A stretch of DNA of 30,032 nt, taken from assembly GCF_000718165.1 (NCBI RefSeq), contig NZ_JOEY01000100.1:1-30032 (forward strand). The letters are read 5' to 3'. Shown here piece by piece: positions 6,946 through 14,905 of the stretch. The notes beneath the pieces are model-generated. The model was not told the origin of the DNA. It made no database searches and worked only from the letters and a program-made list of their open reading frames with translations. Positions within the stretch are counted from its first letter, which is position 1; the number at the start of each line of letters is the position of its first letter. Made by a program: the position numbers and the translations under genes. Origin of the DNA: Streptomyces fulvoviolaceus (lineage in GTDB: Bacteria; Actinomycetota; Actinomycetes; Streptomycetales; Streptomycetaceae).

Positions 6946-8250
6946 ATGACGGCAGTTGAGGGTACGACCGTGGTGGTGGGCGAGGTAGAGGCGCTCGCGG
7001 AAGACGGGCTGCGGTGGCTGCTCGCGGCGGCGCGGGAGGCGGCGGACGGCGGTCTCGGCTGGCCGGAGAAGCCCTCGAACGACGAGCCCGACTGGGCGTT
7101 CTACAGCGGTACGGCCGGGGTCGTTCCCGTGCTCCTGGAGGCCTGGCGGCACTTCGGGGACGACTCCTACGGCGACGCCGCCCTGCGCGCGGCCCGCAGC
7201 CTCGCGGCCTCCGTCGACGGCGTCGACCACGACTCCCTGTACTTCGGCCGCACCGGAATGGCCGTCGCCCTGCGGGCCGTCCACCGCGAGCTCGGTGACA
7301 CCGCCGCCGGTGCCGCGGCCGACCGCGCCCTGGAACTCGTACGGTCGCACTTCGACGGGACACGCTGGGGCGACCTGTTCGAGCTGATGGGCGGCAACGC
7401 CGGGATCGGCCTCGGCGCGCTGGCGGTCGGCGACGCCGATCTCGCCGTACTCGCCCTGGAGCCCTATCTGCGGACGGCGGAGAAGACCCCGGCGGGCGTC
7501 ACCTGGGCCCACCGCCCGGACATCGAGTCCCGTCTGCACCACCTCTCGCACGGCACACTCGGCATCGCCTACGCCCTCGCTCACGTGGGACGGGAGACCG
7601 GCCGAGCAGATCTCGTCGACCTGGCCCTCGCCGGTGTCGCGAACGTCGTGGCCCGCGACGAGGCCGGCCCGGACGGCTTCCTGGTCCCGCACTCCGACCC
7701 GCAGTACCGCCCCGACGTGATCGAGCGCATCAGCTACGGCTGGTGCCACGGCCCGGCCGGCGACGCCCAGGTCTTCCGGCTGCTCCGGGACGTCACCGCG
7801 GACCCCGCTTGGTCGACCCTCGCCGACCGCTGCTGGCACACCGTCACCCACTCAGGGATCCCGCAACGGCTCCGCCCCGGCTTCTGGGACAACAACGGCC
7901 GCTGCTGCGGCACGGCGGGCGTCCTGGCCCTGGCCGGCGACCGGATCGCGGAAGGGCAGGAGTCGTACGACTTCGCGGGCGTCCTGGTCGCGGACCTCGC
8001 CTCCCGCGCGACCCGGGACGCCGACGGTGCCCGCTGGTCCAACTTCGAGCACCGCGACACCCCGAGCGACCTCGAACCCCACACGGGCTGGGCGATGGGC
8101 AACGCGGGCATCGTGCGGGAACTGCTGCGCTTCGTACGGCTGAGCCGCGGGGGCGACCCGACGTACGCGTTCAGCTGGCCGGACCAGTCTCCGGTGCGGG
8201 CTCAGGCCACCGAGCCGATCCGCCCCGCCGGCACCGACGTGGCGTCGTGA
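6946..8250 (+). CDS. Stand-alone lanthionine-synthetase-C-like (LanC-like) protein
   Basis: This 434-aa protein has the (alpha/alpha)6 barrel repeats of LanC/LanCL proteins: FYSGTAGVVPVLLEA, YFGRTGMAVALRA, MGGNAGIGLGALA, HHLSHGTLGIAYALA, YGWCHGPAGDAQ, RCCGTAGVLALA and GWAMGNAGIV. The predicted zinc ligands are Cys267 (in WCHG), Cys320 and Cys321 (in CCG); classic LanC enzymes have Cys-His-Gly at the last site. LanC enzymes add cysteine thiols to dehydroamino acids. No LanB, LanM kinase/lyase domain or precursor peptide is seen nearby, so a lantibiotic role is not supported, and a LanCL-like housekeeping role is possible. I prefer the ATG at 6946; an in-frame ATG at 6922 is an alternative, and neither has a strong ribosome site. 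The 3' end overlaps the convergent XdhC gene by 49 bp. Confidence 0.88.
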   Translation: MTAVEGTTVVVGEVEALAEDGLRWLLAAAREAADGGLGWPEKPSNDEPDWAFYSGTAGVVPVLLEAWRHFGDDSYGDAALRAARSLAASVDGVDHDSLYFGRTGMAVALRAVHRELGDTAAGAAADRALELVRSHFDGTRWGDLFELMGGNAGIGLGALAVGDADLAVLALEPYLRTAEKTPAGVTWAHRPDIESRLHHLSHGTLGIAYALAHVGRETGRADLVDLALAGVANVVARDEAGPDGFLVPHSDPQYRPDVIERISYGWCHGPAGDAQVFRLLRDVTADPAWSTLADRCWHTVTHSGIPQRLRPGFWDNNGRCCGTAGVLALAGDRIAEGQESYDFAGVLVADLASRATRDADGARWSNFEHRDTPSDLEPHTGWAMGNAGIVRELLRFVRLSRGGDPTYAFSWPDQSPVRAQATEPIRPAGTDVAS

Positions 8251-9359
8251 TGGATCGGGGTGTGCGCACCGGTCAGTGAGACCCCGCTGCCCCCACGCCG
8301 GTTGGCGACGATCTCCGCGGCGATGGACAGGGCCGTCTCCTCCGGCGTACGGGCGCCCAGGTCCAGCCCGATCGGGGACCTCAGCCGCGCCAACTCCAGC
8401 TCGGTCACGCCGACTTCGCGCAACCGCTCGTTCCGGTCGAGGTGCGTCCGGCGCGAGCCCATCGCGCCGACGTAGGCGACGGGGAGCCGCAGAGCGAGCT
8501 GCAGCAGGGGTACGTCGAACTTGGCGTCGTGGGTGAGGACGCACAGCACCGTGCGGGCGTCGACCTCCGTGCGCTCCAGGTACTGGTGGGGCCACTCGAC
8601 GACGATCTCGTCGGCCTCCGGGAAGCGGGCCCTGGTCGCGAACACCGGACGGGCGTCGCACACCGTCACGCGGTAACCGAGGAACTTGCCGATGCGAACG
8701 AGTGCCGAGGCGAAGTCGATCGCGCCGAAGACGATCATCCGGGGCGGGGGGACGGAGGACTCGACGAGCACGGTGATCGGGGCCCCGCAGCGGGAGCCCT
8801 GCTCCCCGATCTCCAGGGTGCCGGTGCGGCCCGCGTCCAGGAAGGCGCCGGCCTCCGCCGCGACCGTGCGGTCCAGTTCGGGGTGGGCGCCGAAGCCGCC
8901 GTCGTACTCGTAGGAGCCCTCGGATCGTACGACGAGTGCGCGGCCGACGAGTTCCGACGGGCCGGAGACGATCCGCGCCACCGCCGCCGTCTCCCCCCGC
9001 ACGGCGGCGGCGAGCGCGGTCGCGACCACCGGGCGGACGGGGTCGCCGACCCGCACCGGTGTGACGAGGATGTCGATGATGCCGCCGCAGGTCAGGCCGA
9101 CGGCGAAGGCGTCCTCGTCGCTGTAGCCGAAGCGCTCGAGGACCGACTCCCCGTCCTCCAGCGCCTGTTGGCACAGGTCGTAGACCGCGCCCTCCACACA
9201 GCCGCCGGAGACCGAGCCGATCGCCGTGCCGTCGGCGTCCACCGCGAGGGCGGCGCCGGGCCGGCGAGGGGCGCTGCCGCCGACGGCCACCACGGTGGCC
9301 ACGGCGAAGTCGCGTCCCTGCTCGACCCACCGGTGCAGCTCTTCGGCGATGTCCAGCAT
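8202..9359 (-). CDS. xdhC: XdhC-family molybdenum cofactor maturation protein
   Basis: This 385-aa protein matches the XdhC/CoxI family, which binds molybdopterin cofactor, helps add the terminal sulfido ligand and delivers it to xanthine dehydrogenase-type enzymes. The N-terminal domain has VVAVGGSAPRRPGAALAV, SGGCVEGAVYDLCQQAL and LTCGGIIDILV, with two conserved Cys in G-C contexts. The C-terminal Rossmann-like domain has MIVFGAIDFASAL, VTVCDARPVFATRARFPEADEIVVEWP, a VLTHDAKFDVPLL stretch and VGAMGSRRT. ATG at 9359 follows AAGGAGAC, a strong ribosome site. It is the last gene of the xanthine dehydrogenase cluster, 40 bp after the permease. Its final 16 codons overlap the LanC-like gene on the other strand. 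Confidence 0.92.
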   Translation of the reverse strand: MLDIAEELHRWVEQGRDFAVATVVAVGGSAPRRPGAALAVDADGTAIGSVSGGCVEGAVYDLCQQALEDGESVLERFGYSDEDAFAVGLTCGGIIDILVTPVRVGDPVRPVVATALAAAVRGETAAVARIVSGPSELVGRALVVRSEGSYEYDGGFGAHPELDRTVAAEAGAFLDAGRTGTLEIGEQGSRCGAPITVLVESSVPPPRMIVFGAIDFASALVRIGKFLGYRVTVCDARPVFATRARFPEADEIVVEWPHQYLERTEVDARTVLCVLTHDAKFDVPLLQLALRLPVAYVGAMGSRRTHLDRNERLREVGVTELELARLRSPIGLDLGARTPEETALSIAAEIVANRRGGSGVSLTGAHTPIHHDATSVPAGRIGSVA

Positions 9360-9399
9360 CTCTCGGTCTCCTTAACAGCGGTCGTGTGGAACAGGGCGG

Positions 9400-10857
9400 C
9401 TAGTGCACGCCCAGCCAGCTCTCGATGGGGTTGAGGGCGTAGTAGACGAAGAAGATCACTGTCAGGGCCCACATGAACGCCCCGATCTCCCGCGCCTTGC
9501 CCTGGGCGACCTTGATCGCGACGTACGAGATGACGCCTGCGGCGACGCCCGCCGTGATCGAGTACGTGAACGGCATGATCACGACGGTCAGGAAGACCGG
9601 GATCGCGGTGGCGCGGTCGGCCCAGTCGACATGGCGGGCGTTCGTCATCATCATCGCGCCGATCACCACCAGGGCGGCGGCCGCGACCTCGCCCGGCACG
9701 ATCGCCGTGAGCGGGGTGAAGAACAGACAGGCCGCGAAGAACAGACCGGTGACGACCGAGGACAGGCCCGTGCGGGCGCCCTCGCCGACTCCCGTCGCCG
9801 ACTCGACGAACACCGTCTGGCCCGACGCGCCGGCGACGCCGCCGATCGCGCCGCCCGCGCCGTCGATGAACAGCGCCTTGGACAGGCCCGGCATCCGGCC
9901 CTGCGCGTCGGCCAGCTTGGCCTCGGTGCCGACGCCGATGATGGTGGCCATCGCGTCGAAGAAGCCGGCCAGCACGAGCGTGAACACGATCATGCCGACC
10001 GTCATCGCGCCGACATCGCCCCAGCCGCCGAACTCGACGTTCCCGAAGATCGAGAAGTCCGGCATGGAGACCGCACTGCCGTGGAGTTCGGGAGCGCCAC
10101 TGGCCCACTGCTTGGGGTCGATGACGTCAAGTGCGTTGAGAACGACGGCCAGTACGGTGCCGCCGACGATGCCGATCAGGATCGCACCGGGGACGCCCCG
10201 CGCCTGCAGCATGAAGATCGCCAACAGGGTCACCGCGAAGAGCAGCACCGGCCAGCCGGCCAGCTCGCCCGTCGGGCCCAGCGTCACCGGGGTCGCCTTG
10301 CCCTGGTGGACGAAGCCGGCCTTGTAGAAGCCGATCAGGGCGACGAACAGACCGATGCCCATGGTGATCGCGTGCTTGAGGGCCAGCGGGATGGCGTTCA
10401 TGATCATCTCGCGCAGGCCGGTGACGACCAGGAGCATGATGACCACGCCGTACATCACGCACATGCCCATGGCCTGCGGCCAGGTCATCACGGGCGCGAC
10501 CTGCGAGGCGAGCACTCCGGAGACGGAGAGGCCGGCGGCGAGGGCGAGCGGCACCTTGCCGAAGAAGCCCATGAGGAGCGTGCTGAGGGCCGCCGCGAAC
10601 GCGGTCGCGGTGATCAGGGCCTGCTGGCCGAGCGTGGCCCCGGCCGCGTCCTTGCCGGACAGGATCAGGGGGTTGAGCAGGAGGATGTACGCCATCGCCA
10701 TGAAGGTGGTCGTACCGCCGCGCATCTCACGCGCGACCGTGGATCCCCGCTTGGATATGTGGAAGTACCGGTCGAGCCAGGACCGTCCGGCCGGGACGCG
10801 GGTGCCTTCTCCCGCGTCTTCGGCAACGGTCTTCGGCTCCAGGGACTGCTGGGTCAT
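9400..10857 (-). CDS. NCS2/AzgA-type purine (hypoxanthine/guanine/adenine) permease
   Basis: This 485-aa integral membrane transporter imports purine bases. The sequence begins DRYFHISKRGSTVAREMRGGTTTFMAMAYILLLNP, the signature N-terminus of the AzgA branch, then shows about 12-14 hydrophobic segments. The motif GFFDAMATIIGVGTEAKL and the ASGQTVFVESATGVGEGARTGLSSVVTG stretch correspond to the substrate-binding half-helices. ATG at 10857 follows GGGAG at about 9 bp. It is downstream of the xanthine dehydrogenase subunits and 40 bp upstream of xdhC, so its substrate is probably hypoxanthine, xanthine or guanine feeding that enzyme. A 174-bp gap upstream holds a terminator-like hairpin and a structured leader, so it may be differentially expressed from the subunits. 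Confidence 0.93.
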   Translation of the reverse strand: MTQQSLEPKTVAEDAGEGTRVPAGRSWLDRYFHISKRGSTVAREMRGGTTTFMAMAYILLLNPLILSGKDAAGATLGQQALITATAFAAALSTLLMGFFGKVPLALAAGLSVSGVLASQVAPVMTWPQAMGMCVMYGVVIMLLVVTGLREMIMNAIPLALKHAITMGIGLFVALIGFYKAGFVHQGKATPVTLGPTGELAGWPVLLFAVTLLAIFMLQARGVPGAILIGIVGGTVLAVVLNALDVIDPKQWASGAPELHGSAVSMPDFSIFGNVEFGGWGDVGAMTVGMIVFTLVLAGFFDAMATIIGVGTEAKLADAQGRMPGLSKALFIDGAGGAIGGVAGASGQTVFVESATGVGEGARTGLSSVVTGLFFAACLFFTPLTAIVPGEVAAAALVVIGAMMMTNARHVDWADRATAIPVFLTVVIMPFTYSITAGVAAGVISYVAIKVAQGKAREIGAFMWALTVIFFVYYALNPIESWLGVH

Positions 10858-10867
10858 GTGGGCCTAC

Positions 10868-10924
10868 TCCCAAGGTTCACAGGGGCACCCGTACCAACCG
10901 CCTTGGCGGCTACGGGATTTGGGA
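10868..10924 (-). promoter_or_regulatory. Structured 5' leader of the permease gene covering the ribosome site
   Basis: On the minus strand, TCCCAA (10924-10919) can pair with TTGGGA (10873-10868), whose GGGA is part of the permease Shine-Dalgarno. Enclosed is a compact hairpin: CCCGTA with TACGGG (ends 10916 and 10888) and an inner CCGCC/GGCGG stem. The outer stem would hide the ribosome site, so this may be a translational switch. It does not match a riboswitch consensus I know. Confidence 0.4.
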
Positions 10925-10977
10925 AGGTGCTTCGGCCGCACGACCCGGGGGACGGCCCGAGACGAACGATCTGAATG

Positions 10978-11024
10978 CTCCGGGCGGCGCGGCGAAGTGT
11001 GACGTTCCCTCGCACCGCCCGGAG
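10978..11024 (-). terminator. Hairpin after the xanthine dehydrogenase molybdenum subunit
   Basis: CTCCGGGCGG (10978-10987) and CCGCCCGGAG (11015-11024) form a perfect 10-bp stem with a 27-nt loop, starting 7 bp after the stop codon of the molybdenum-subunit gene. There is no U-tract. It may terminate partially or stabilise the 3' end, separating subunit expression from the permease and xdhC. Confidence 0.55.
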
Positions 11025-11031
11025 AGACTTG

Positions 11032-13428
11032 CTACGCCGTGCCCGTGAGGTGTTCGGGCCGTACCGGCGTCCGGTTGAGCTCCAGCCCGGTCGCGTTCCG
11101 GATCGCCGCGAGGACGGCCGGGGTCGACGACAGGGTGGGTGCCTCGCCGATGCCACGGAGCCCGTACGGGGCGTGGTCGTCGGCGAGTTCGAGCACGTCG
11201 ACGGGGATGGTCGGCGTGTCGAGGATGGTGGGGATCAGGTAGTCCGTGAAGGACGGGTTCCTGACCTTGGCCGTCTTGGGGTCGACGATGATCTCCTCCA
11301 TGACCGCCACGCCCAGCCCCTGGGTCGTACCGCCCTGGATCTGGCCGATGACGGACAGCGGGTTGAGCGCCTTGCCGACGTCCTGGGCGCAGGCCAGCTC
11401 GATGACCTTCACCAGGCCGAGCTCGGTGTCGACCTCGACGACCGCGCGGTGCGCGGCGAAGGTGTACTGGACGTGGCCGAAGCCCTGTCCGGTACGGAGG
11501 TCGAAGGCCTCGGTCGGCCGGTGCCGCCACTCGGCCTCGATCTCGACGGCCTCGCCTTCGAGCACGTCGACCAGGTCGGCGAGGACCTCGCCGCCGTCGG
11601 TGACGACCTTGCCGCCCTCCAGGAGCAGCTCGGCGGTGGCCCAGGCGGGGTGGTAGGAGCCGAACTTGCGGCGCCCGAGCTCCAGGACCTTCTCGCGGAC
11701 GAGCTCGCAGGAGTTCTTGACGGCGCCGCCGGTGACGTACGTCTGACGCGACGCGGACGTCGAACCGGCGCTGCCCACCTGTGTGTCGGCCGGGTTGATC
11801 GTCACCTGCGTGACGCCCAGCTCGGTGCGGGCGATCTGCGCGTGGACGGTGACACCGCCCTGGCCGACCTCTGCCATGGCTGTGTGCACGGTGGCGACCG
11901 GCTCCCCGCCGACGACCTCCATCCGCACGCGAGCGGTCGAGTAGTCGTCGAAGCCCTCGGAGAAGCCGACGTTCTTGATGCCGACCGCGTAGCCGACACC
12001 GCGTACGACGCCTTCGCCGTGCGTGGTGTTGGAGAGGCCGCCCGGCAGCTGGCGTACGTCGGCGGCCTCGCCGGCCGCGAGCCACTGCTGCTCCGGCGGC
12101 ATCGGCATCGCCTTGACGCGGCGCAGGAGTTCGGCGACCGGGGCCGGCGAGTCGACGGCCTGCCCGGTCGGCATGATCGTGCCCTGTTCCATCGCGTTGA
12201 GCTGACGGAACGCGACCCGGTCCATGCCCACCTTGTCGGCGAGCTTGTCCATCTGGGCCTCGTAGGCGAAGCACGCCTGGACCGCGCCGAAGCCGCGCAT
12301 GGCGCCGCAGGGCGGGTTGTTGGTGTAGAGGGCGATGGCCTCGATGTCGACGTTGTCGACGACGTACGGGCCGGCGCCCAGCGAGGAGGCGTTGCCGACG
12401 ACCGCCGGGGAGGCCGACGCGTAGGCGCCGCCGTCGAGGACGATCCGGGCCTTCAGGTGGGTGAGCTTGCCGTCCTTGGTCGCCCCGTGCTCGTAGTAGA
12501 GCTTGGCGGGGTGGCGGTGGACGTGCCCGAAGAAGGACTCGAAGCGGTTGTAGACGATCTTGACCGGCTTGCCGGTGCGCAGCGCCAGCAGGCAGGCGTG
12601 GATCTGCATCGACAGGTCCTCGCGGCCGCCGAACGCGCCGCCGACGCCGGACAGGGTCATGCGGACCTTGTCCTCGGGGAGGCCGAGCACGGGCGCGATC
12701 TGCTTGAGGTCCGAGTGCAGCCACTGGGTGGCGATGTAGAGGTCGACACCGCCGTCCTCACCGGGTACGGCGAGACCGGACTCGGGGCCGAGGAACGCCT
12801 GGTCCTGCATGCCGAAGGTGTACTCGCCCTTGACGACGAAGTCGGCCTTCTTGGCGGCCTCTTCGACGTCGCCGCGGATGATCGGCTGTCGGTGGACGAT
12901 GTTCGGGTGCGGGACGTGGCCGATGTGGTGGTCGTCGCGGCCCTCGTGGATGAGGATCGCGTCCGGCGCGGTCGCGGAGGCCTCGTCGGTGATGACGGGC
13001 AGCTCGCGGTACTCGACCTTGATCTTGGCGGCCGCGCGGCGCGCGGTCTCCGGGTGGTCGGCGGCGACGATGGCGACCGGCTCACCGTGGTGGCGGACCT
13101 TGCCGTGGGCGAGGACCGGGGTGTCCTGGATCTCCAGGCCGTAGTTCTTCACCTCGGTCGGCAGGTCGTCGTACGTCATGACGGCGTAGACGCCCGGGGT
13201 CTTCAGCGCCTCGACCGTGTCGATGGAGACGATCTCGGCGTGGGCGACCGTGGAGCGCAGGATCTGGCCCCAGAGCATGTCCTCGTGCCACATGTCGGAC
13301 GAGTACGCGAACTCGCCGGTGACCTTGAGGGTGCCGTCCGGGCGGAGCGTGGACTCGCCGATGCCGCCCTTGGTCTGAGAACCCTGGGTGATCTTGGTGG
13401 GCGCGCCGGTGGTGGGTTTCGTAGGCAT
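11032..13428 (-). CDS. Xanthine dehydrogenase, molybdenum-binding (large) subunit
   Basis: This 798-aa catalytic subunit of a three-subunit molybdo-iron-sulfur flavoprotein hydroxylates hypoxanthine and xanthine to uric acid. The N-terminal a/b hammerhead domain (GTLKVTGEFAYSSDM, AHAEIVSIDTVEALKTPGVYAVMT, HHGEPVAIVAADH) is followed by the cofactor-binding domains with GVGGAFGGRED, NNPPCGAMRGFGAVQACFAYE, GVVRGVGYAVGIKN and GQIQGGTTQGLGVAVMEE. GLRGIGEAPTLSSTPA carries the invariant catalytic glutamate. The ATG at 13428 is 2 bp after the 2Fe-2S subunit stop; an open frame continues upstream but overlaps that subunit and is not real. Genes lie in the order FAD, Fe-S, Mo. A related substrate such as another purine or an aldehyde is possible, but the permease, XdhC and PucR neighbours favour purines. 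Confidence 0.93.
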   Translation of the reverse strand: MPTKPTTGAPTKITQGSQTKGGIGESTLRPDGTLKVTGEFAYSSDMWHEDMLWGQILRSTVAHAEIVSIDTVEALKTPGVYAVMTYDDLPTEVKNYGLEIQDTPVLAHGKVRHHGEPVAIVAADHPETARRAAAKIKVEYRELPVITDEASATAPDAILIHEGRDDHHIGHVPHPNIVHRQPIIRGDVEEAAKKADFVVKGEYTFGMQDQAFLGPESGLAVPGEDGGVDLYIATQWLHSDLKQIAPVLGLPEDKVRMTLSGVGGAFGGREDLSMQIHACLLALRTGKPVKIVYNRFESFFGHVHRHPAKLYYEHGATKDGKLTHLKARIVLDGGAYASASPAVVGNASSLGAGPYVVDNVDIEAIALYTNNPPCGAMRGFGAVQACFAYEAQMDKLADKVGMDRVAFRQLNAMEQGTIMPTGQAVDSPAPVAELLRRVKAMPMPPEQQWLAAGEAADVRQLPGGLSNTTHGEGVVRGVGYAVGIKNVGFSEGFDDYSTARVRMEVVGGEPVATVHTAMAEVGQGGVTVHAQIARTELGVTQVTINPADTQVGSAGSTSASRQTYVTGGAVKNSCELVREKVLELGRRKFGSYHPAWATAELLLEGGKVVTDGGEVLADLVDVLEGEAVEIEAEWRHRPTEAFDLRTGQGFGHVQYTFAAHRAVVEVDTELGLVKVIELACAQDVGKALNPLSVIGQIQGGTTQGLGVAVMEEIIVDPKTAKVRNPSFTDYLIPTILDTPTIPVDVLELADDHAPYGLRGIGEAPTLSSTPAVLAAIRNATGLELNRTPVRPEHLTGTA

Positions 13429-13430
13429 GG

Positions 13431-14015
13431 TCAGACCGCCTCTCCCTGCCGGGCGGCCGCGAGGCGGACCGCGTCCATGATCTTCTCGTAGCCGGTGCAG
13501 CGGCACAGGTTGCCCGAGAGCGCCTCGCGGATGTCCGCGTCGGTCGGGTTCGGGTTGTGCTCGAGCATCTCGTCGGCGGCGACCAGCAGACCCGGGGTGC
13601 AGAAGCCGCACTGGACGGCGCCGGCGTCGATGAACGCCTGCTGGATCGGGGCGAGTTCGGTGCCCTCGCCGGTCTGCGAGTCCTGCCCCTTGGCGGCCCA
13701 CTGCTGGGCGTCCTGCAGCGACGTACCGCAGGCGCCGGAGGCACAACCACCGTGCTCGGCACGCTGTTTGGCGAAGTCCGCGAGCCCCTCGACGGTGACG
13801 ACCTCGCGCCCCTCGACCTGCCCCGCGGCGACCAGACACGAACACACCGGTACGCCGTCCAGCCGGACGGTGCAGGACCCGCACTCACCCTGCTCACAGG
13901 CGTTCTTGGAGCCGGGCAGACCCATCCGCTCGCGCAGGACGTACAGCAGGCTCTCGCCCTCCCACACGTCGTCGGCTTCCTGTTTCCGACCGTTGACCGT
14001 GAAATTGACGCGCAT
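13431..14015 (-). CDS. Xanthine dehydrogenase, 2Fe-2S subunit (with unusual insertion)
   Basis: This 194-aa electron-transfer subunit carries two [2Fe-2S] clusters. The plant-type ferredoxin cluster uses Cys40, Cys45, Cys48 (CEQGECGSC) and Cys58. The second, all-helical domain uses Cys136, Cys139 (CGFC) and Cys171, Cys173 (CRC). Between the domains the usual short linker is expanded to about 40 residues (81-120), rich in Gln, Gly and Ala and containing an extra pair Cys91/Cys96 in GGCASGACG. The ATG at 14015 shares its A with the TGA of the FAD subunit gene (TGATG), so translation is coupled. The next gene starts 2 bp after the stop. Subunit identity is certain; the insertion's role is unknown. 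Confidence 0.95.
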   Translation of the reverse strand: MRVNFTVNGRKQEADDVWEGESLLYVLRERMGLPGSKNACEQGECGSCTVRLDGVPVCSCLVAAGQVEGREVVTVEGLADFAKQRAEHGGCASGACGTSLQDAQQWAAKGQDSQTGEGTELAPIQQAFIDAGAVQCGFCTPGLLVAADEMLEHNPNPTDADIREALSGNLCRCTGYEKIMDAVRLAAARQGEAV

Positions 14016-14905
14016 CAGGCGACTCCCTCCGTGCGAGCGGCGGTGCCGCGGTACGACTCCCAGGTCCAGGTCAGCGTGCGGCGGGCCATGATGCCGACCG
14101 CGTGGCGGCGGTAGCTCGCCGTGCCCCGGACGTCGTCGATCGGGTTGCAGGCGGCGGAGCAGAGGTCCGCGAACTGCTTGGCGACCGACGGGGTGATGAT
14201 CTTGCCGTTGTCCCAGAACCCGCCCTCTTCGAGCGCTGCGTCGAGGAACTCCTCGGCGGCCTTGGCCCGAACGGGCGTGGGCGCGGCCGAACCGATGCCC
14301 GTCCGCACGGTCCGCGTCTCGGGGTGCAAGGCGAGCCCGAAGGCACACACGGCGATGACCATGGCGTTCCTGGTCCCCACCTTGGAGTACTGCTGAGGCC
14401 CGTCGGCCTTCTTGATGTGCACGGCCCGGATCAGCTCATCGGCGGCCAGCGCGTTGCGCTTCACGCCGGTGTAGAACGCGTCGATCGGAATACGGCGCGA
14501 CCCGCGCACCGACTCGACCTCGACCTCGGCGCCGGCCGCGAGGAGGGCCGGGTGGGCGTCACCGGCGGGGGAGGCGGTGCCGAGGTTGCCGCCGACGCCG
14601 CCGCGGTTGCGGATCTGCGGGGAGGCGACGGTGTGCGAGGCGAGGGCGAGACCCGGCAGTTCACCGCGCAGGTTCTCCATGATCCTCGTGTAGGGCACCG
14701 AGGCCCCGAGCCGCACGCTGTCCTCGCCGACCTCCCACTCCTCGAGGTCACCGATGCGGTTCAGGTCGAGCAGGTACTCGGGCCGGCGGTGGTCGAAGTT
14801 GATCTCGACCATCACGTCGGTGCCGCCCGCAATGGGCACAGCGGTGGGGTGCTCAGCCTTGGCGGCGAGCGCCTCCTCCCAGCTGGCGGGGCGAAGGAAG
14901 TCCAT
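14015..14905 (-). CDS. Xanthine dehydrogenase, FAD-binding subunit
   Basis: This 296-aa flavin subunit passes electrons from the Fe-S clusters to NAD+. It starts MDFLRPASWEEALAA and has the FAD-binding motifs AGGTDVMVE (about 27-35) and RNRGGVGGNLGTASPAGD (about 98-115), followed by the CO-dehydrogenase-flavoprotein C-terminal domain (YSKVGTRNAMVIAVCAFGLAL, TGIGSAAPTPVRAKAAE, YRRHAVGIMARRTL). The ATG at 14905 follows AGAGAG. It is the first gene of the cluster, transcribed away from PucR across a 366-bp regulatory region. Length is normal for the stand-alone FAD subunit. Confidence 0.95.
   Translation of the reverse strand: MDFLRPASWEEALAAKAEHPTAVPIAGGTDVMVEINFDHRRPEYLLDLNRIGDLEEWEVGEDSVRLGASVPYTRIMENLRGELPGLALASHTVASPQIRNRGGVGGNLGTASPAGDAHPALLAAGAEVEVESVRGSRRIPIDAFYTGVKRNALAADELIRAVHIKKADGPQQYSKVGTRNAMVIAVCAFGLALHPETRTVRTGIGSAAPTPVRAKAAEEFLDAALEEGGFWDNGKIITPSVAKQFADLCSAACNPIDDVRGTASYRRHAVGIMARRTLTWTWESYRGTAARTEGVA

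Noticed and set aside
10868..10924. Known purine, cobalamin or ZTP riboswitch
   Set aside because: Conserved core sequences of these classes are not present; only secondary structure is seen, so it is reported as an unclassified leader.
10975..13491. 838-codon plus-strand open frame opposite the molybdenum subunit
   Set aside because: It is an antisense shadow of a gene with clear family motifs; its product is Val/Asp/Gly/Arg-rich low-complexity sequence without recognisable domains.
13429..13884. Extended N-terminus for the molybdenum subunit
   Set aside because: The extension overlaps the whole C-terminal half of the 2Fe-2S subunit in another frame. The conserved protein begins at the ATG at 13428.
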